From contig JBBSOK010000001.1 of the NCBI GenBank assembly GCA_038259825.1, positions 1 through 64,000 on the forward strand: 64,000 bases of DNA. Reading direction: 5' to 3'. The notes under the pieces are model-generated. The model was not told the origin of the DNA. It ran no database searches and was given only the letters and a program-made list of their open reading frames with translations. How positions within the stretch are numbered: the stretch's first letter is position 1; each line of letters opens with the position of its first letter. Source of the DNA: JBBSOK01 sp038259825. Lineage in GTDB: Bacteria; Bacteroidota; Bacteroidia; Flavobacteriales; Flavobacteriaceae. Made by a program: the position numbers and the translations under genes. Below, piece after piece: positions 36,408-46,044 of the stretch.

Positions 36408-37289
36408 ATGGCGCATAAAGCAGGCTTCGTAAATATAATTGGTAACCCAAATGTTGGGAAAAGCACGTTGATGAATTCATTTATTGGCGAACGTTTATCT
36501 ATCATTACATCAAAAGCTCAAACGACCAGACATAGAATTTTAGGCATTGTAAATGGTGAAGATTTTCAGGTAATTTTAAGTGATACGCCAGGAATTATAA
36601 AGCCAGCTTACGAGTTGCAAGAGCGAATGATGGATTTTGTAAAAAGTGCCTTTGAAGATGCCGATGTATTGCTTTATTTAGTTGAATTGGGTGAAAAGGA
36701 ATTAAAAGATGAAGCATTTTTCAACAAAATTACCAATGCGAAAATCCCAGTTTTACTATTAATAAATAAGATTGATACCGGAAATGAAACACTACTTTCC
36801 GAAGCGGTAGATTTGTGGAAGGAAAAAGTGCCAAACGCAGAAGTTTTCGCTATTTCCGCGCTTCAAAATTTTGGTGTGCCAGAAGTCTTTAATAGAATTA
36901 TAGATTTACTGCCCGATAGTCCGCCATTTTACCCAAAAGATCAATTAACAGATAAGCCAGAACGCTTTTTTGTAAACGAAATTATACGCGAAAAAATCCT
37001 AATTCATTATAAAAAAGAAATTCCGTATTCTGTTGAAATCGATACGGAAGAATTTTTTGAAGATGAAAATATTATAAGAATCCGAAGCGTTATAATGGTA
37101 GAGCGCGAAACGCAAAAAGGTATTATAATTGGACACAAAGGTTCCGCACTAAAGAGAGTTGGAATAGAGTCGCGTTCAGATTTAGAAAAATTCTTCGGAA
37201 AACAAATACATATTGAGTTGTATGTAAAAGTCAACAAAAATTGGCGAAGCAATGATAGGCAGCTAAAACGTTTTGGTTATAATCAGTAA
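36408..37289 (+). CDS. era: GTPase Era
   Basis: A 293-residue ribosome-assembly GTPase that binds the 3' end of 16S rRNA. G motifs: GNPNVGKST (G1), DTPGI (G3), NKID (G4), SAL (G5). A C-terminal KH domain carries IIGHKGSALKRVG. Length is normal. Confidence 0.95.
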   Translation: MAHKAGFVNIIGNPNVGKSTLMNSFIGERLSIITSKAQTTRHRILGIVNGEDFQVILSDTPGIIKPAYELQERMMDFVKSAFEDADVLLYLVELGEKELKDEAFFNKITNAKIPVLLLINKIDTGNETLLSEAVDLWKEKVPNAEVFAISALQNFGVPEVFNRIIDLLPDSPPFYPKDQLTDKPERFFVNEIIREKILIHYKKEIPYSVEIDTEEFFEDENIIRIRSVIMVERETQKGIIIGHKGSALKRVGIESRSDLEKFFGKQIHIELYVKVNKNWRSNDRQLKRFGYNQ

Positions 37290-37467
37290 AAAATCAGAAG
37301 TTGTTTATATAATTCGATATTTATAATTTTAGAATGAATTAAATTCATATTTTCAATTCTTAATTTTTTGAAACAATTTTCAAAGAATAATTATCATTTG
37401 TTTTAACAATAAAAACAAAACCCTTTTTTAATTTTATCATTTCATTTAAAAATTTTAAGTAAAAATT

Positions 37468-39399
37468 ATGCAGAACATACAACGCAGCCTTTTCTTTGTG
37501 CTGCTTATTGCCCCTTTTCTTTATGTGGCAAACGCACAACAACCAAACCCAAATAATCAACAACTATTTAATGACTTCACTTACCGAAGTGGCAACGTTT
37601 ATAGAACGGCCAGCGGTAAACCGGGACCAGAATATTGGCAAAATGAAGCTGATTATAAAATTGAAGCTACTTTAAACGAAAAAGATAATAGTATAACCGG
37701 AAATGTTATTTTAACGTACACCAACAACAGCCCAGAAACATTAGAGTTTTTATGGCTTTATTTGGAACAAAATAGATTTACGCCAGAGTCGCGCGGCACA
37801 TTAACTACTCCCGTACAAGGGAATAGATATAATGGTAATGTAGATGGAGGATACACATTGAATAAAATTCAAGTTGATAATTCATTTACACCAAAAACTA
37901 TAATTAGCGACACTAGAATGCAGGTTTTCTTAAAAGAGCCTTTAAAAGCAAAAGGTGGTAAGGTTGAGGTTAGTATGAATTTTACATACAAAATTCCAAA
38001 AGAAGGTATGGACCGTATGGGAAGGTTGGATACAAAAGATGGCACTGTTTACGCAATTGCACAATGGTATCCGCGTGTTGCCGTTTTTGATGAAGTTGTG
38101 GGTTGGAATACAGAACCATATTTAGGTTCCGGCGAGTTTTACTGTGATTATGGTGATTTTGACTATAAAATAACAGCACCTTATAATTTTACAGTTGCAG
38201 GATCAGGACAATTACAAAACCCAAAAGATGTACTTACAAAAACACAAGTTGATAGGTTAGACCAAGCGTCAAAAAGCGATAAAACTGTTTATATTATTAA
38301 GCCAGAAGAAGTTGCATTACCTACATCGCATCCAAATACGTCAGGTACTAAAACGTGGCATTTTAAAATGGAAAATACGCGTGATGTAGCTTGGGCTGCT
38401 AGTAAAGCTTTCATTTGGGACGCTGCAAAAATCAATTTGGCTGATGGTAAAGCTGCAATGGCACATTCTGTTTATCCCATTGTTAGCGATGGTCAAAAAG
38501 CTTGGTCGCGTTCTACAGAATATACAAAAGCGTCAATTGAATTTTATTCAAATAATTATTACCCATATCCTTATGCAACTGCTGTAAATGTTGGTGCAGA
38601 TGTTGGAGGGATGGAATATCCTGGCGTTAGTTTTTGCAGTTACAAAAGTAAAGGAGAAAGTCTTTGGGGCGTAACAGACCACGAGTTTGGGCACAATTGG
38701 TTTCCAATGATTGTTGGTAGCAATGAGCGACGATACGCTTGGATGGATGAAGGTTTCAACACTTTTATAAACCATTACAGTACATTGGCATTTAACAACC
38801 AAGAATATCCTTCTACTTTAAACAAAACTAGAAATACAGTTAGATATCTAACTTTTGAAAATAGAGAAGGTATAGATACGTATCCAGATGTAAGTAATGA
38901 TTTCAACTTGGCGTATGTTGCCTATTATAAACCAGCAACAGGTTTATTTTTATTGCGGGAATATATTTTAGGAGCAGAGCGTTTTGACAATGCCTTTAAA
39001 AGTTACATCAAAACATGGGCATTTAAACACCCACAGCCAAACGACTTTTTTAACCACATGGAAAATGTAGCAGGCGAAAACCTAAATTGGTTCTGGAAAG
39101 GTTGGTTTTATGGAAATGGAAATATAGATATAGGTGTGGTTGAAGTAGATGAAAACAAAAATGGAAATGTAATAATACTTGAAAATAAAGGTGATTTTCC
39201 AATGCCAGTTATGCTTTTGGTAACCTTTGAAGATGGTACGACAGAGCAGATAGATTTGCCAGTTGAAATTTGGGCCAAATCCGATACGGCAAAACATTTG
39301 GTTAATGGTAGTAAGGAAATTTCAAGAGTAGAATTTGATCCGAACAAAATGGTGCCAGATATCAACCAATTGAATGATGTTTGGATAAAAACAGATTAA
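37468..39399 (+). CDS. M1-family zinc metallopeptidase, exported
   Basis: A 643-residue exported aminopeptidase-like protein with a signal peptide (residues 1-24, ending NAQQ). The zinc site is DHEFGHNW with the third ligand Glu downstream in AWMDEGFNTFIN, as in M1 peptidases (gluzincins). An N-terminal beta domain precedes it. A terminator follows at 39444-39480. Confidence 0.85.
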   Translation: MQNIQRSLFFVLLIAPFLYVANAQQPNPNNQQLFNDFTYRSGNVYRTASGKPGPEYWQNEADYKIEATLNEKDNSITGNVILTYTNNSPETLEFLWLYLEQNRFTPESRGTLTTPVQGNRYNGNVDGGYTLNKIQVDNSFTPKTIISDTRMQVFLKEPLKAKGGKVEVSMNFTYKIPKEGMDRMGRLDTKDGTVYAIAQWYPRVAVFDEVVGWNTEPYLGSGEFYCDYGDFDYKITAPYNFTVAGSGQLQNPKDVLTKTQVDRLDQASKSDKTVYIIKPEEVALPTSHPNTSGTKTWHFKMENTRDVAWAASKAFIWDAAKINLADGKAAMAHSVYPIVSDGQKAWSRSTEYTKASIEFYSNNYYPYPYATAVNVGADVGGMEYPGVSFCSYKSKGESLWGVTDHEFGHNWFPMIVGSNERRYAWMDEGFNTFINHYSTLAFNNQEYPSTLNKTRNTVRYLTFENREGIDTYPDVSNDFNLAYVAYYKPATGLFLLREYILGAERFDNAFKSYIKTWAFKHPQPNDFFNHMENVAGENLNWFWKGWFYGNGNIDIGVVEVDENKNGNVIILENKGDFPMPVMLLVTFEDGTTEQIDLPVEIWAKSDTAKHLVNGSKEISRVEFDPNKMVPDINQLNDVWIKTD

Positions 39400-39443
39400 C
39401 ATAGTGGGATTTATACTATCTCAATGATTGAAATATAAGACTT

Positions 39444-39482
39444 AAAAATCCAAACTTCTTAAAAGCAGCTTGGATTTTTTTA
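39444..39482 (+). terminator. Terminator after the M1 peptidase
   Basis: AAAAATCCAA (39444-39453) and TTGGATTTTT (39470-39480) form the stem, followed by T residues. Confidence 0.7.
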
Positions 39483-39564
39483 TTTAAATAAATCTGAAAA
39501 GGTTAAATATTTAAAATAATATATATTTTATTACGTTAAATAATAAACCTTAACTCAAACTTTT

Positions 39565-40050
39565 ATGTTAAAATCAATTTCAACCCTCTTTTTAGGATGT
39601 CTAGCTTTATTTATTGTTTCTTGTTCTAGTGATGACGACTCGGATTCGAACAGTAACGACAACGCCGCTTTAATTGAAGCTTCAATTACAAATGCTACTA
39701 ATGGAACTTGGCGCATTTCAAATTTTAATGATTCGGGCCAAGATGAAACATCAGACTTTACGGGCTATAGTTTTACATTTGGAGCAGACGGAACAATTAT
39801 CGCCACAAATGGCACAACCACCCAAACTGGAACGTGGTCTATAACTGATGACAGCAATAGTAGTGACGATGATAGCAGTAATGATGATGATATAGATTTC
39901 AACATCAATTTCCCAGTGCCAGATACAAATAATTTTGAAGATTTAAATGACGATTGGGATATTGTAACTACATCAGAAACACAAATTAGTCTTATAGATA
40001 TTAGTGGAGGTAATGGCGGAATAGATGTTTTAATCTTTACCAAAATATAA
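39565..40050 (+). CDS. Lipocalin-like lipoprotein
   Basis: A 161-residue protein with a lipoprotein signal (lipobox IVSC at about residue 20) and an Asp/Ser-rich export-type sequence after the Cys (SSDDDSDS). The mature part has GTWRISNFNDSGQ and GTWSITDD, a lipocalin-like pattern seen in Bacteroidota lipoproteins, with a Ser/Asp-rich insertion. Surface exposure is inferred from the SDD signal. Confidence 0.7.
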   Translation: MLKSISTLFLGCLALFIVSCSSDDDSDSNSNDNAALIEASITNATNGTWRISNFNDSGQDETSDFTGYSFTFGADGTIIATNGTTTQTGTWSITDDSNSSDDDSSNDDDIDFNINFPVPDTNNFEDLNDDWDIVTTSETQISLIDISGGNGGIDVLIFTKI

Positions 40051-40071
40051 AAATTCATTGAAATAAATAGT

Positions 40072-40100
40072 AAAAGCTTCAGTTTACTGAAGCTTTTTTT
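40072..40100 (+). terminator. Terminator of the lipocalin-like lipoprotein gene
   Basis: AAAAGCTTCAG, a TTTA loop, CTGAAGCTTTT and a run of T. Confidence 0.8.
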
Positions 40101-40183
40101 ATCCAAAAAAATCAGAAATTTATAGTGTCAAAATTCTCTTCAGAAGTAATCTATAAATACCTACAATGCTGAAAGTAATCTAA

Positions 40184-40352
40184 TAAAAAAACACGACCAA
40201 AGTCGTGTTTTAAAAAAAACTAACTTGCAAAAGAATATCCCCACAAACCCCTGCAAGAAGTTTTATTTTTTTGTTCAAATTTTTATTAATTGAACGTTTT
40301 ATACTGGATAATTATTTATTCATTCTTTTGTTTTCATCTAATATTTTTAAGT
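40184..40352 (-). ncRNA. Candidate small RNA under the shared 19-bp motif
   Basis: No ORF is present. Minus-strand signals in order are the 19-bp motif (40387-40406), a perfect -7 box TATATTTG (40358-40365) 21 nt after it, two hairpins (GTTCAA/TTGAAC at 40273-40295 and CTTGCA/TGCAAG at 40224-40257) and an intrinsic terminator (ACACGAC/GTCGTGT, 40191-40208, then seven T). The predicted transcript is about 165 nt. The RNA itself is not proven. Confidence 0.5.
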
Positions 40353-40386
40353 TAACCCAAATATAAAACAGTATTTTAAGAATTGG

Positions 40387-40406
40387 AATAAGGCATTTGC
40401 CTTATT
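40387..40406 (-). promoter_or_regulatory. Copy 1 of the 19-bp operator motif, palindromic
   Basis: AATAAGGCA-TT-TGCCTTATT, a perfect 9-bp inverted repeat. The minus-strand -7 box lies 21 nt away (40358-40365). It overlaps the 3' end of the 84-aa membrane-protein gene. Confidence 0.7.
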
Positions 40407-40661
40407 TTAATTTCTTGAAAGGTACATTGCCAAAAACGCTAGGCTCGACAATACACTTAGAGCAAAAAATACCCTATTATTTTTTGTAAACTTGTTATTT
40501 GGTTCTTCGGAATCTGCTTTTTTGCATAAATATAAACCTAGGATTAAGGCTGGTATGCCAAATAGCAAAACAATATAATAAAGCCAAATCCAAGAAATTA
40601 TCAGGCAGAATATTGCTACTATCAAGGCAATTATATTGTAAACGAGAGCAAGTTTCTTCAA
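40407..40661 (-). CDS. Small integral membrane protein
   Basis: An 84-residue protein with three to four hydrophobic helices and a short polar loop (CKKADSEEPNNKFTKNN). I do not recognise a family. It starts 6 nt after the 244-aa membrane protein, probably in one operon. Confidence 0.65.
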   Translation of the reverse strand: MKKLALVYNIIALIVAIFCLIISWIWLYYIVLLFGIPALILGLYLCKKADSEEPNNKFTKNNRVFFALSVLSSLAFLAMYLSRN

Positions 40662-40667
40662 AATGAA

Positions 40668-41402
40668 TTATTCTGTAAATTGTTGAAGCTGTTTTTTAAT
40701 TACGGAATATTCTACAGGTTCTTTTGCAAGTTTTTTTGCTGCCATATCTAACATTTTACTATCTTTTTTAATTGAGAATAAAGCTAGATCTATAACCAAT
40801 CTGAAGAAAATTAATGTAACCGCTGCGGCAATTTCACTATTAAAAATTATGTACAGGAAGAATGAAAAGATAACCACAAACTGCTGAATAAAAATGCGAA
40901 CATAGGGTTGATAAAAAATATCATTTGGAGCATACTCTTTATATTTTTCGTTTTTATAGAAGTTTGAATAAAAATAACCCAGATTATTAACCAAGATAGA
41001 GCCCAATAATAATGTAATACCAGCACTTGATAGGATAACTGTATAATTATCTATAAGATGAAAGCCATCTTTTAGTCCGGGAACAGACCCTTCAAAAATA
41101 CTAAACGCAAAAATGGATTGTATGGCAATAAAAAAACCATAATGAAACGCAAAGAAAAACAACAATGGTATTCCGGACATTTGATTGGCATTTGGAACAT
41201 CTTCCTTTCCGTATTTAATGACCAACCAAAGCTTAACTAGATGTATAATGCCAATAATAATTGTTTCTGAAAAATAAGCAAAAACAATTGTTAAAGGATC
41301 AGCAATTTTTAAAAATAATAATAAAAGTAAAAAAAATGCATTTGCCCAAACTAAGGCATTATTACGTGTTAGTAATAGTAATTTTTTCCAAAAAATTTGC
41401 AT
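40668..41402 (-). CDS. Polytopic membrane protein (DUF6498-like)
   Basis: A 244-residue protein with about six membrane helices; the C-terminal tail is polar. The VFAYFSETIIIGIIHLVKLW segment and the general layout resemble DUF6498 proteins. Function unknown. It is followed by the 84-aa membrane protein in the same direction. Confidence 0.7.
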   Translation of the reverse strand: MQIFWKKLLLLTRNNALVWANAFFLLLLLFLKIADPLTIVFAYFSETIIIGIIHLVKLWLVIKYGKEDVPNANQMSGIPLLFFFAFHYGFFIAIQSIFAFSIFEGSVPGLKDGFHLIDNYTVILSSAGITLLLGSILVNNLGYFYSNFYKNEKYKEYAPNDIFYQPYVRIFIQQFVVIFSFFLYIIFNSEIAAAVTLIFFRLVIDLALFSIKKDSKMLDMAAKKLAKEPVEYSVIKKQLQQFTE

Positions 41403-41463
41403 TCTTGAGGGGTTATGTAGTATTTATAATAATTTTTTAATTGTTTCTATGTTTAAATAGCTA

Positions 41464-41489
41464 AGCCCTACCGTATAGCAGGGCTTCAA
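41464..41489 (-). terminator. Hairpin after the PQQ-type propeller gene
   Basis: AGCCCT/AGGGCT inverted repeat, 22 nt after the stop on the minus strand. The T-run is weak, so termination is likely but not certain. Confidence 0.5.
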
Positions 41490-41510
41490 CTACTTTTGAA
41501 TTTTTATTTA

Positions 41511-43373
41511 CTATTTTTTAAGATCATACGCAAATATTGAATTATTGTCTGCCATATAGTACAGTATTCCTCCGATTTCATCTACTTGATATTCTGGTTT
41601 TTTATCCTTTAAAATAATTTCCTTTTCCATTTTACCAGTATCCTTGCTTAACTTCACAAGACCTACACCATCGTCTAATTTTGTTAAAACAAATTGATTA
41701 TTTGCTGTTGCTGCGGTAGCCTTAAAACGCTTGAACAATTCAGAAACTGAAGCTCCTGCAGCTACTGCCATTCCGCCAGCAAGGTTTGCATCTATTTCAG
41801 ATTCACGGTCGTAACCAGCTAATTTATTTTGCATAGAACTATTTGCAGCTGCCATTGCTGTAGTTGCTGCTGCAACAGCTGTAACACCAGCTATTATAGC
41901 ACCCATTGCGCTTTTTCCTGGTGCTCGGTAGTACTCGTGCCAGCCTTTTGTACCTTCCCAATCTAGCATCATCATATTTTGGTCACTTGTTAATAACAAT
42001 CCACCATTTCTAACTTCTATGTGGGTAGGATTTTCTTTGCCTTCAAATTTAGACTCTGCAAGATTTTTTACTTCGCCGCTATTTGCATCTACTGCAAAAA
42101 GTTGATCGTCTGCACTTATTAAATACCTATTTCTGTCTTTATCCATTGTTGAAGAAACTGCATCGGCACGTTTGTATTTTAATGGTTTATCCCAAACTTG
42201 TTCGCCTGTTTTAAGATTTACAATATTGGCATCTTCAGAAGTTATATATATTAAACCTTGAGGTGTATGCGCCATTGTTAAAATATTTTCGCCGGTCTTT
42301 AATGGTTTTTTAAACAGCGTTTTACCATCAAAAGAAATTTTGTTTATCCCACCTTGGTAAATACCGAATAATATACCGTCTTCCATAACATAAAAATGTT
42401 GAACGTATCCTTTTGTCTTCGGTGCTTTATCCCAAAGATCCTCGCCAGTGGATGCGCTCAAAAAAGAAATATTACTTTCATTTTTGGCTGCAAAAACACT
42501 TTCATTACCACCATCGTTAGTATCACTTACAACTGCAATACCATTTGGTAATATTTGAAAATTTGAAATTTGCCCTTTCACTTTATGATCGTCTTTCCAA
42601 AGCTCGGCACCATTAATTCCCAGTTTATGAATTCGTGTGTTTTTGCCTTGGTTAACTCCTTCAAAAGCATAAATTTCTTTTTCGGTTTCATCGGCTACAA
42701 GCCAATTCATATTTTTCATTTCATTCTGCCAAAGTAATTCGCCAGTTTGTGCTTTCATATTAAATACGCCTTGGGAGGTTGGTATTACTAGGCTATTTTC
42801 TAAAAGTAGTGGTCGTCCTGTAACCATATATGTTTTGGCTATACCAACTCTTCCAGGTTCGCCAATATCAAACCTATAGTCCTCTTTTCCTGTATTCAGA
42901 TCATAAACTGCAACTTGTGCGGCATATTTTTCTTTTGAAGTACGATTACCGCTAACAATCAATTTATTTTGCGGCATCATAACATCACAAGTTATTACGT
43001 CTTTCCAGCCGTTACCTTCGGTGCTAAAAAGCGTTTTGCCAGATATATAATCTATAACAGTTTTCTTTGAGCTAAGATTAGCAAAACCACCTTGGTAAAT
43101 AATTACATACGGTGCATTTGGAACGTAGGTTAATTCCTCTGGTTTAACCCTTCCATATTCTGTAAAATTGAAAAGTAAATTGTTGCTTCCTGGCTTAACG
43201 CCAACTAAGCCATCATTTGTTGCTACAACCAAGGTTCCTCCTTGAGTAAGTGTCATTTCATTAATGTTTGCCCCAACATCGTATCTAAAGTCGGGATTTT
43301 CGGCTCTTTGTCCAAATACGGAACTTGAAATTAGCAGTAAGCCAATAAATTTTAATAGTGTAAAAGTTTTCAT
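41511..43373 (-). CDS. Exported PQQ-like beta-propeller protein
   Basis: A 620-residue exported protein: signal peptide MKTFTLLKFIGLLLISSSVFGQ, then repeated WD/PQQ-type blades (for example TGELLWQNEM, GEQVWDKPL, TGEDLWDKAP). An Ala-rich stretch (about residues 490-560, ending GASVSELFKRFKA) interrupts the propeller. The open frame starts at 43400, but the ATG at 43373 fits the signal peptide. Motif copy 2 with a -7 box lies upstream. Function unknown; possibly envelope binding. Confidence 0.7.
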   Translation of the reverse strand: MKTFTLLKFIGLLLISSSVFGQRAENPDFRYDVGANINEMTLTQGGTLVVATNDGLVGVKPGSNNLLFNFTEYGRVKPEELTYVPNAPYVIIYQGGFANLSSKKTVIDYISGKTLFSTEGNGWKDVITCDVMMPQNKLIVSGNRTSKEKYAAQVAVYDLNTGKEDYRFDIGEPGRVGIAKTYMVTGRPLLLENSLVIPTSQGVFNMKAQTGELLWQNEMKNMNWLVADETEKEIYAFEGVNQGKNTRIHKLGINGAELWKDDHKVKGQISNFQILPNGIAVVSDTNDGGNESVFAAKNESNISFLSASTGEDLWDKAPKTKGYVQHFYVMEDGILFGIYQGGINKISFDGKTLFKKPLKTGENILTMAHTPQGLIYITSEDANIVNLKTGEQVWDKPLKYKRADAVSSTMDKDRNRYLISADDQLFAVDANSGEVKNLAESKFEGKENPTHIEVRNGGLLLTSDQNMMMLDWEGTKGWHEYYRAPGKSAMGAIIAGVTAVAAATTAMAAANSSMQNKLAGYDRESEIDANLAGGMAVAAGASVSELFKRFKATAATANNQFVLTKLDDGVGLVKLSKDTGKMEKEIILKDKKPEYQVDEIGGILYYMADNNSIFAYDLKK

Positions 43374-43426
43374 AATCGTGGTTTTAAATTGTTTGATCAA
43401 ATATTGAACTATTTGAAAGTGAAATC

Positions 43427-43445
43427 AATAAGGCAATTGTCGTAT
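43427..43445 (-). promoter_or_regulatory. Copy 2 of the 19-bp operator motif, before the PQQ-type gene
   Basis: Minus strand ATACGACAATTGCCTTATT; a -7-like box AATATTTG (43398-43405) follows after 21 nt; the start codon is at 43373. Confidence 0.75.
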
Positions 43446-43555
43446 ACTCAATTTATTTATGTTTAGTATTCGGTGTTTGAATGAAATATAAAGGCGCAGT
43501 ATAAATTTTGGGCCAAAGAATTTTTGAAGTTTTATTTGAAGACATAAAATTGATA

Positions 43556-43596
43556 AAGCCAAAGCGTGAAAAAATAGTTGCTTTGGCTTATTTTTA
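43556..43596 (-). terminator. Terminator after the T9SS FG-GAP-like gene
   Basis: AAGCCAAAGC (43556-43565) pairs with GCTTTGGCTT (43580-43589), after the stop at 43622. Confidence 0.6.
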
Positions 43597-43621
43597 TTAA
43601 AGTAAAATTTTTTCTGAATAT

Positions 43622-45121
43622 TTAATCCTTTATTATTTTAATTGATTTTGACATTTCGTTTGCACTAATTTTTAAAAAGTATACACCAGCTGAACCTTTC
43701 ACGGAAAATTCAACGATGCTTTGGTCATTAGCTTCAAGACTGTTTATTTCTTTCCCAAACATATCATATTGTACAATGTTAATTTTTGAAGTTACATTGC
43801 CTAAGTCAAATGTTACAATATCTCGTGTTGGATTAGGATATAGCACAATATTTGAACTATCTAAAACTTCATCGACGTTTAAAACGCCACCATTATAAAC
43901 GCGAGCTACACCACTAAAAGCACCGTTTAAGCTAGATAAAGGTGTGCCAATTGCAATGGTCTCACCATTGGCCGATATAGCTGCCGAAAAGCCCATAAAC
44001 TCTAAATCTACCACGCCGCTAATTGCATTGTCTACTTGTTGCCAAGTTTCGCCAACCAGTTTGAATACGCGCGACTGACCTCTAAATTGACCATCGCCTT
44101 GACTGTCTGGTGAGCCAATTAAAATTGTGCTACCATCTGCCGAAAGCTTTACAGATGTTCCCGAACTATCCCCATTGTTTTCCCCAAAAATAGATTCTCC
44201 TTTTTTAATCCAAGAAGTTCCATTCCAATCGTAAGCTCTAATTTCTCCAGTAAAATTCAATAAACTTATGGAGGAACCTATAACACGGTTTCCATCTGCA
44301 GAAAAATCTACATTTTTCCCAAAAAAATCTGTTTCAGCTAGACCGTTTATAGTTTCGCCCAATTGAGACCAAGTAGTGCCATTCCATTCAAAAACACGAA
44401 TATTTCCCGCGTCTGGAAAAGCTTCGTCATTTTGGTGTGAACCCATTGCTATTCTATTGCCATCTCCAGAAAGTTTAATTGAAAAACCCATTAAATCCAT
44501 GTTAGCTTGTCCGCTAATTTTTGTGCCAATTTGTTGCCAAGTGGAACCAGTTAATTCATAAATGCGTACTTCTCCTAATTGAGATCCGTTAGCACCTGCG
44601 TACGGCGCGCTTACAGCAACTCTATTTCCGTTTTCCGAAATTGAAACTGCCCAGCCAAAATTATCTCCATTAAAAAACCCGTTTATTTCATCGCCAACAG
44701 GTAGCCAACTACTGCCATTCCATTCTAAGACATTTGCTTTACCTGTAAAATTTCCGTTGGGAGTTGTAATAAATGTAGTACCAAAAATTACACGCGAACC
44801 ACTATCGCTAAGTGCTACGCTATAACCAAGTTTTGCGTTTGGAATATCGCCATTAATGGGCTCTCCAATAACTGCCCAATCATCTCCGTCATATGAAAGA
44901 ATACGTACTTGTCCGCTATTAACGCCGCCAAAATCTGCATTCGGCGAACCTACGGCCAAGATAGTTCCATCCGCATTCATTGAAATTGCGTGACCAACCC
45001 CATAATTCTCGCTTCCAAAAATATCTGTGCCAATTTGTTGCCATTGGCAGTACATTTGGTTTACAAACAAAAGTGTGAGTGACAGTAAAATTATTTTTAA
45101 ATTAGAAGTATTTCTTTTCAT
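43622..45121 (-). CDS. T9SS-secreted FG-GAP-like repeat protein
   Basis: A 499-residue secreted protein: a signal peptide ending at MYCQ, about seven repeats of the type LGYSVALSDSGSRVIFG / DFFGKNVDFSADGNRVIG (integrin-like FG-GAP), then a C-terminal type A T9SS sorting domain (NPTRDIVTFDLG ... SAGVYFLKISANEMSKSIKIIKD). It is thus exported by the type IX system to the surface or medium. Motif copy 3 lies 52 nt before the start. Confidence 0.85.
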   Translation of the reverse strand: MKRNTSNLKIILLSLTLLFVNQMYCQWQQIGTDIFGSENYGVGHAISMNADGTILAVGSPNADFGGVNSGQVRILSYDGDDWAVIGEPINGDIPNAKLGYSVALSDSGSRVIFGTTFITTPNGNFTGKANVLEWNGSSWLPVGDEINGFFNGDNFGWAVSISENGNRVAVSAPYAGANGSQLGEVRIYELTGSTWQQIGTKISGQANMDLMGFSIKLSGDGNRIAMGSHQNDEAFPDAGNIRVFEWNGTTWSQLGETINGLAETDFFGKNVDFSADGNRVIGSSISLLNFTGEIRAYDWNGTSWIKKGESIFGENNGDSSGTSVKLSADGSTILIGSPDSQGDGQFRGQSRVFKLVGETWQQVDNAISGVVDLEFMGFSAAISANGETIAIGTPLSSLNGAFSGVARVYNGGVLNVDEVLDSSNIVLYPNPTRDIVTFDLGNVTSKINIVQYDMFGKEINSLEANDQSIVEFSVKGSAGVYFLKISANEMSKSIKIIKD

Positions 45122-45173
45122 CTTTTAGTTATTTAAATTTATAGTAAAATTGAAGATTTGAAAAAACAAAAAC

Positions 45174-45192
45174 AATAAGGCATTTGTCCTAT
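45174..45192 (-). promoter_or_regulatory. Copy 3 of the 19-bp operator motif, before the T9SS gene
   Basis: Minus strand ATAGGACAAATGCCTTATT; a box CAATTTTA (45145-45152) follows after 21 nt. Confidence 0.7.
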
Positions 45193-45266
45193 TTTGAACA
45201 CATAAGAAGAGGTATAATGTTATTACTAAATTAATTGGGTCGTTATTTTTTCTTTTTTAGTTAGGC

Positions 45267-45304
45267 AAAAAAAACCGAGAGCTAAGCAAATGCTCAACTC
45301 TCGG
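45267..45304 (-). terminator. Terminator after the 170-aa lipoprotein gene
   Basis: CCGAGAG/CTCTCGG stem (45275-45304) with inner GCA/TGC pairing and eight T on the minus strand (45267-45274). Confidence 0.75.
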
Positions 45305-45346
45305 CCCACGTAAAAACCTCAACACTTGAGATTTTTCTTAAATGTG

Positions 45347-45859
45347 TTACTGTCTTGTAATTGAAATATTAAATTCACCATCTGTTATTGAAACAGTATC
45401 ACTTGCATTATTCAGGTTTACGCCAGTAAAGCTTAAAGTCCCACTAACTGTTGTTCCGTCATAACTAGACACATTAATTTGTCCACCGGCTCCAGTTACT
45501 GTTGTGTATATAACAACTGTGTTAGGGTCTGGATTGGCAGGATCTGGTAAATAGCTATAGGTACCAATGTTGAGAAGACCTAAATCATAAGTGCCAACAC
45601 CATCAAAATCCTGTATAATAATCTGGAGATTTTCGGATGCTGAAGTGCCACCGCTCACGGCCAATGTTTTGATTGGGCCAGAATCTACCTCGCGCGCTAC
45701 AACTGTTCCATCAAGCCCGGAAAAGTCATTGCCATTCACTTTAGCTGTAAAACTGCCAGAGCCACCAGTTGCTTCTGGACCAGCGTCATCATCACTTTTG
45801 CAAGATGTTATTGCCAAACTTACAAAAAGCGTCAGCATAATTGTTTTTAGAATTTTCAT
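45347..45859 (-). CDS. Lipoprotein of the DUF6252 kind
   Basis: A 170-residue lipoprotein with lipobox (ITSC at about residue 20) and acidic SDDD after it, typical of surface lipoprotein export. The mature part, TAKVNGNDFSGLDGTVVAR, with many short beta strands, fits DUF6252. Motif copy 4 is upstream. Function unknown. Confidence 0.7.
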   Translation of the reverse strand: MKILKTIMLTLFVSLAITSCKSDDDAGPEATGGSGSFTAKVNGNDFSGLDGTVVAREVDSGPIKTLAVSGGTSASENLQIIIQDFDGVGTYDLGLLNIGTYSYLPDPANPDPNTVVIYTTVTGAGGQINVSSYDGTTVSGTLSFTGVNLNNASDTVSITDGEFNISITRQ

Positions 45860-45918
45860 AATTGTATGTTTTAGTTATTTTGTTGAATACAAATTTGAAG
45901 CCTTTTGTAGTTTTTAAC

Positions 45919-45937
45919 AATAGGGCAATTGTCGTAT
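45919..45937 (-). promoter_or_regulatory. Copy 4 of the 19-bp operator motif, before the DUF6252 lipoprotein
   Basis: Minus strand ATACGACAATTGCCCTATT; -7-like CAAATTTG (45890-45897) follows after 21 nt; the start codon is at 45859. Confidence 0.75.
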
Positions 45938-46044
45938 TCGCAATAGAAACTGAAATCAAAATCAAAAATGAATGGAGCGTCATCATTCCTACTGATAGGA
46001 CTAATTGTACGGAATAAAATAAGTGTTAGTCGTAGTTTGGAGTG

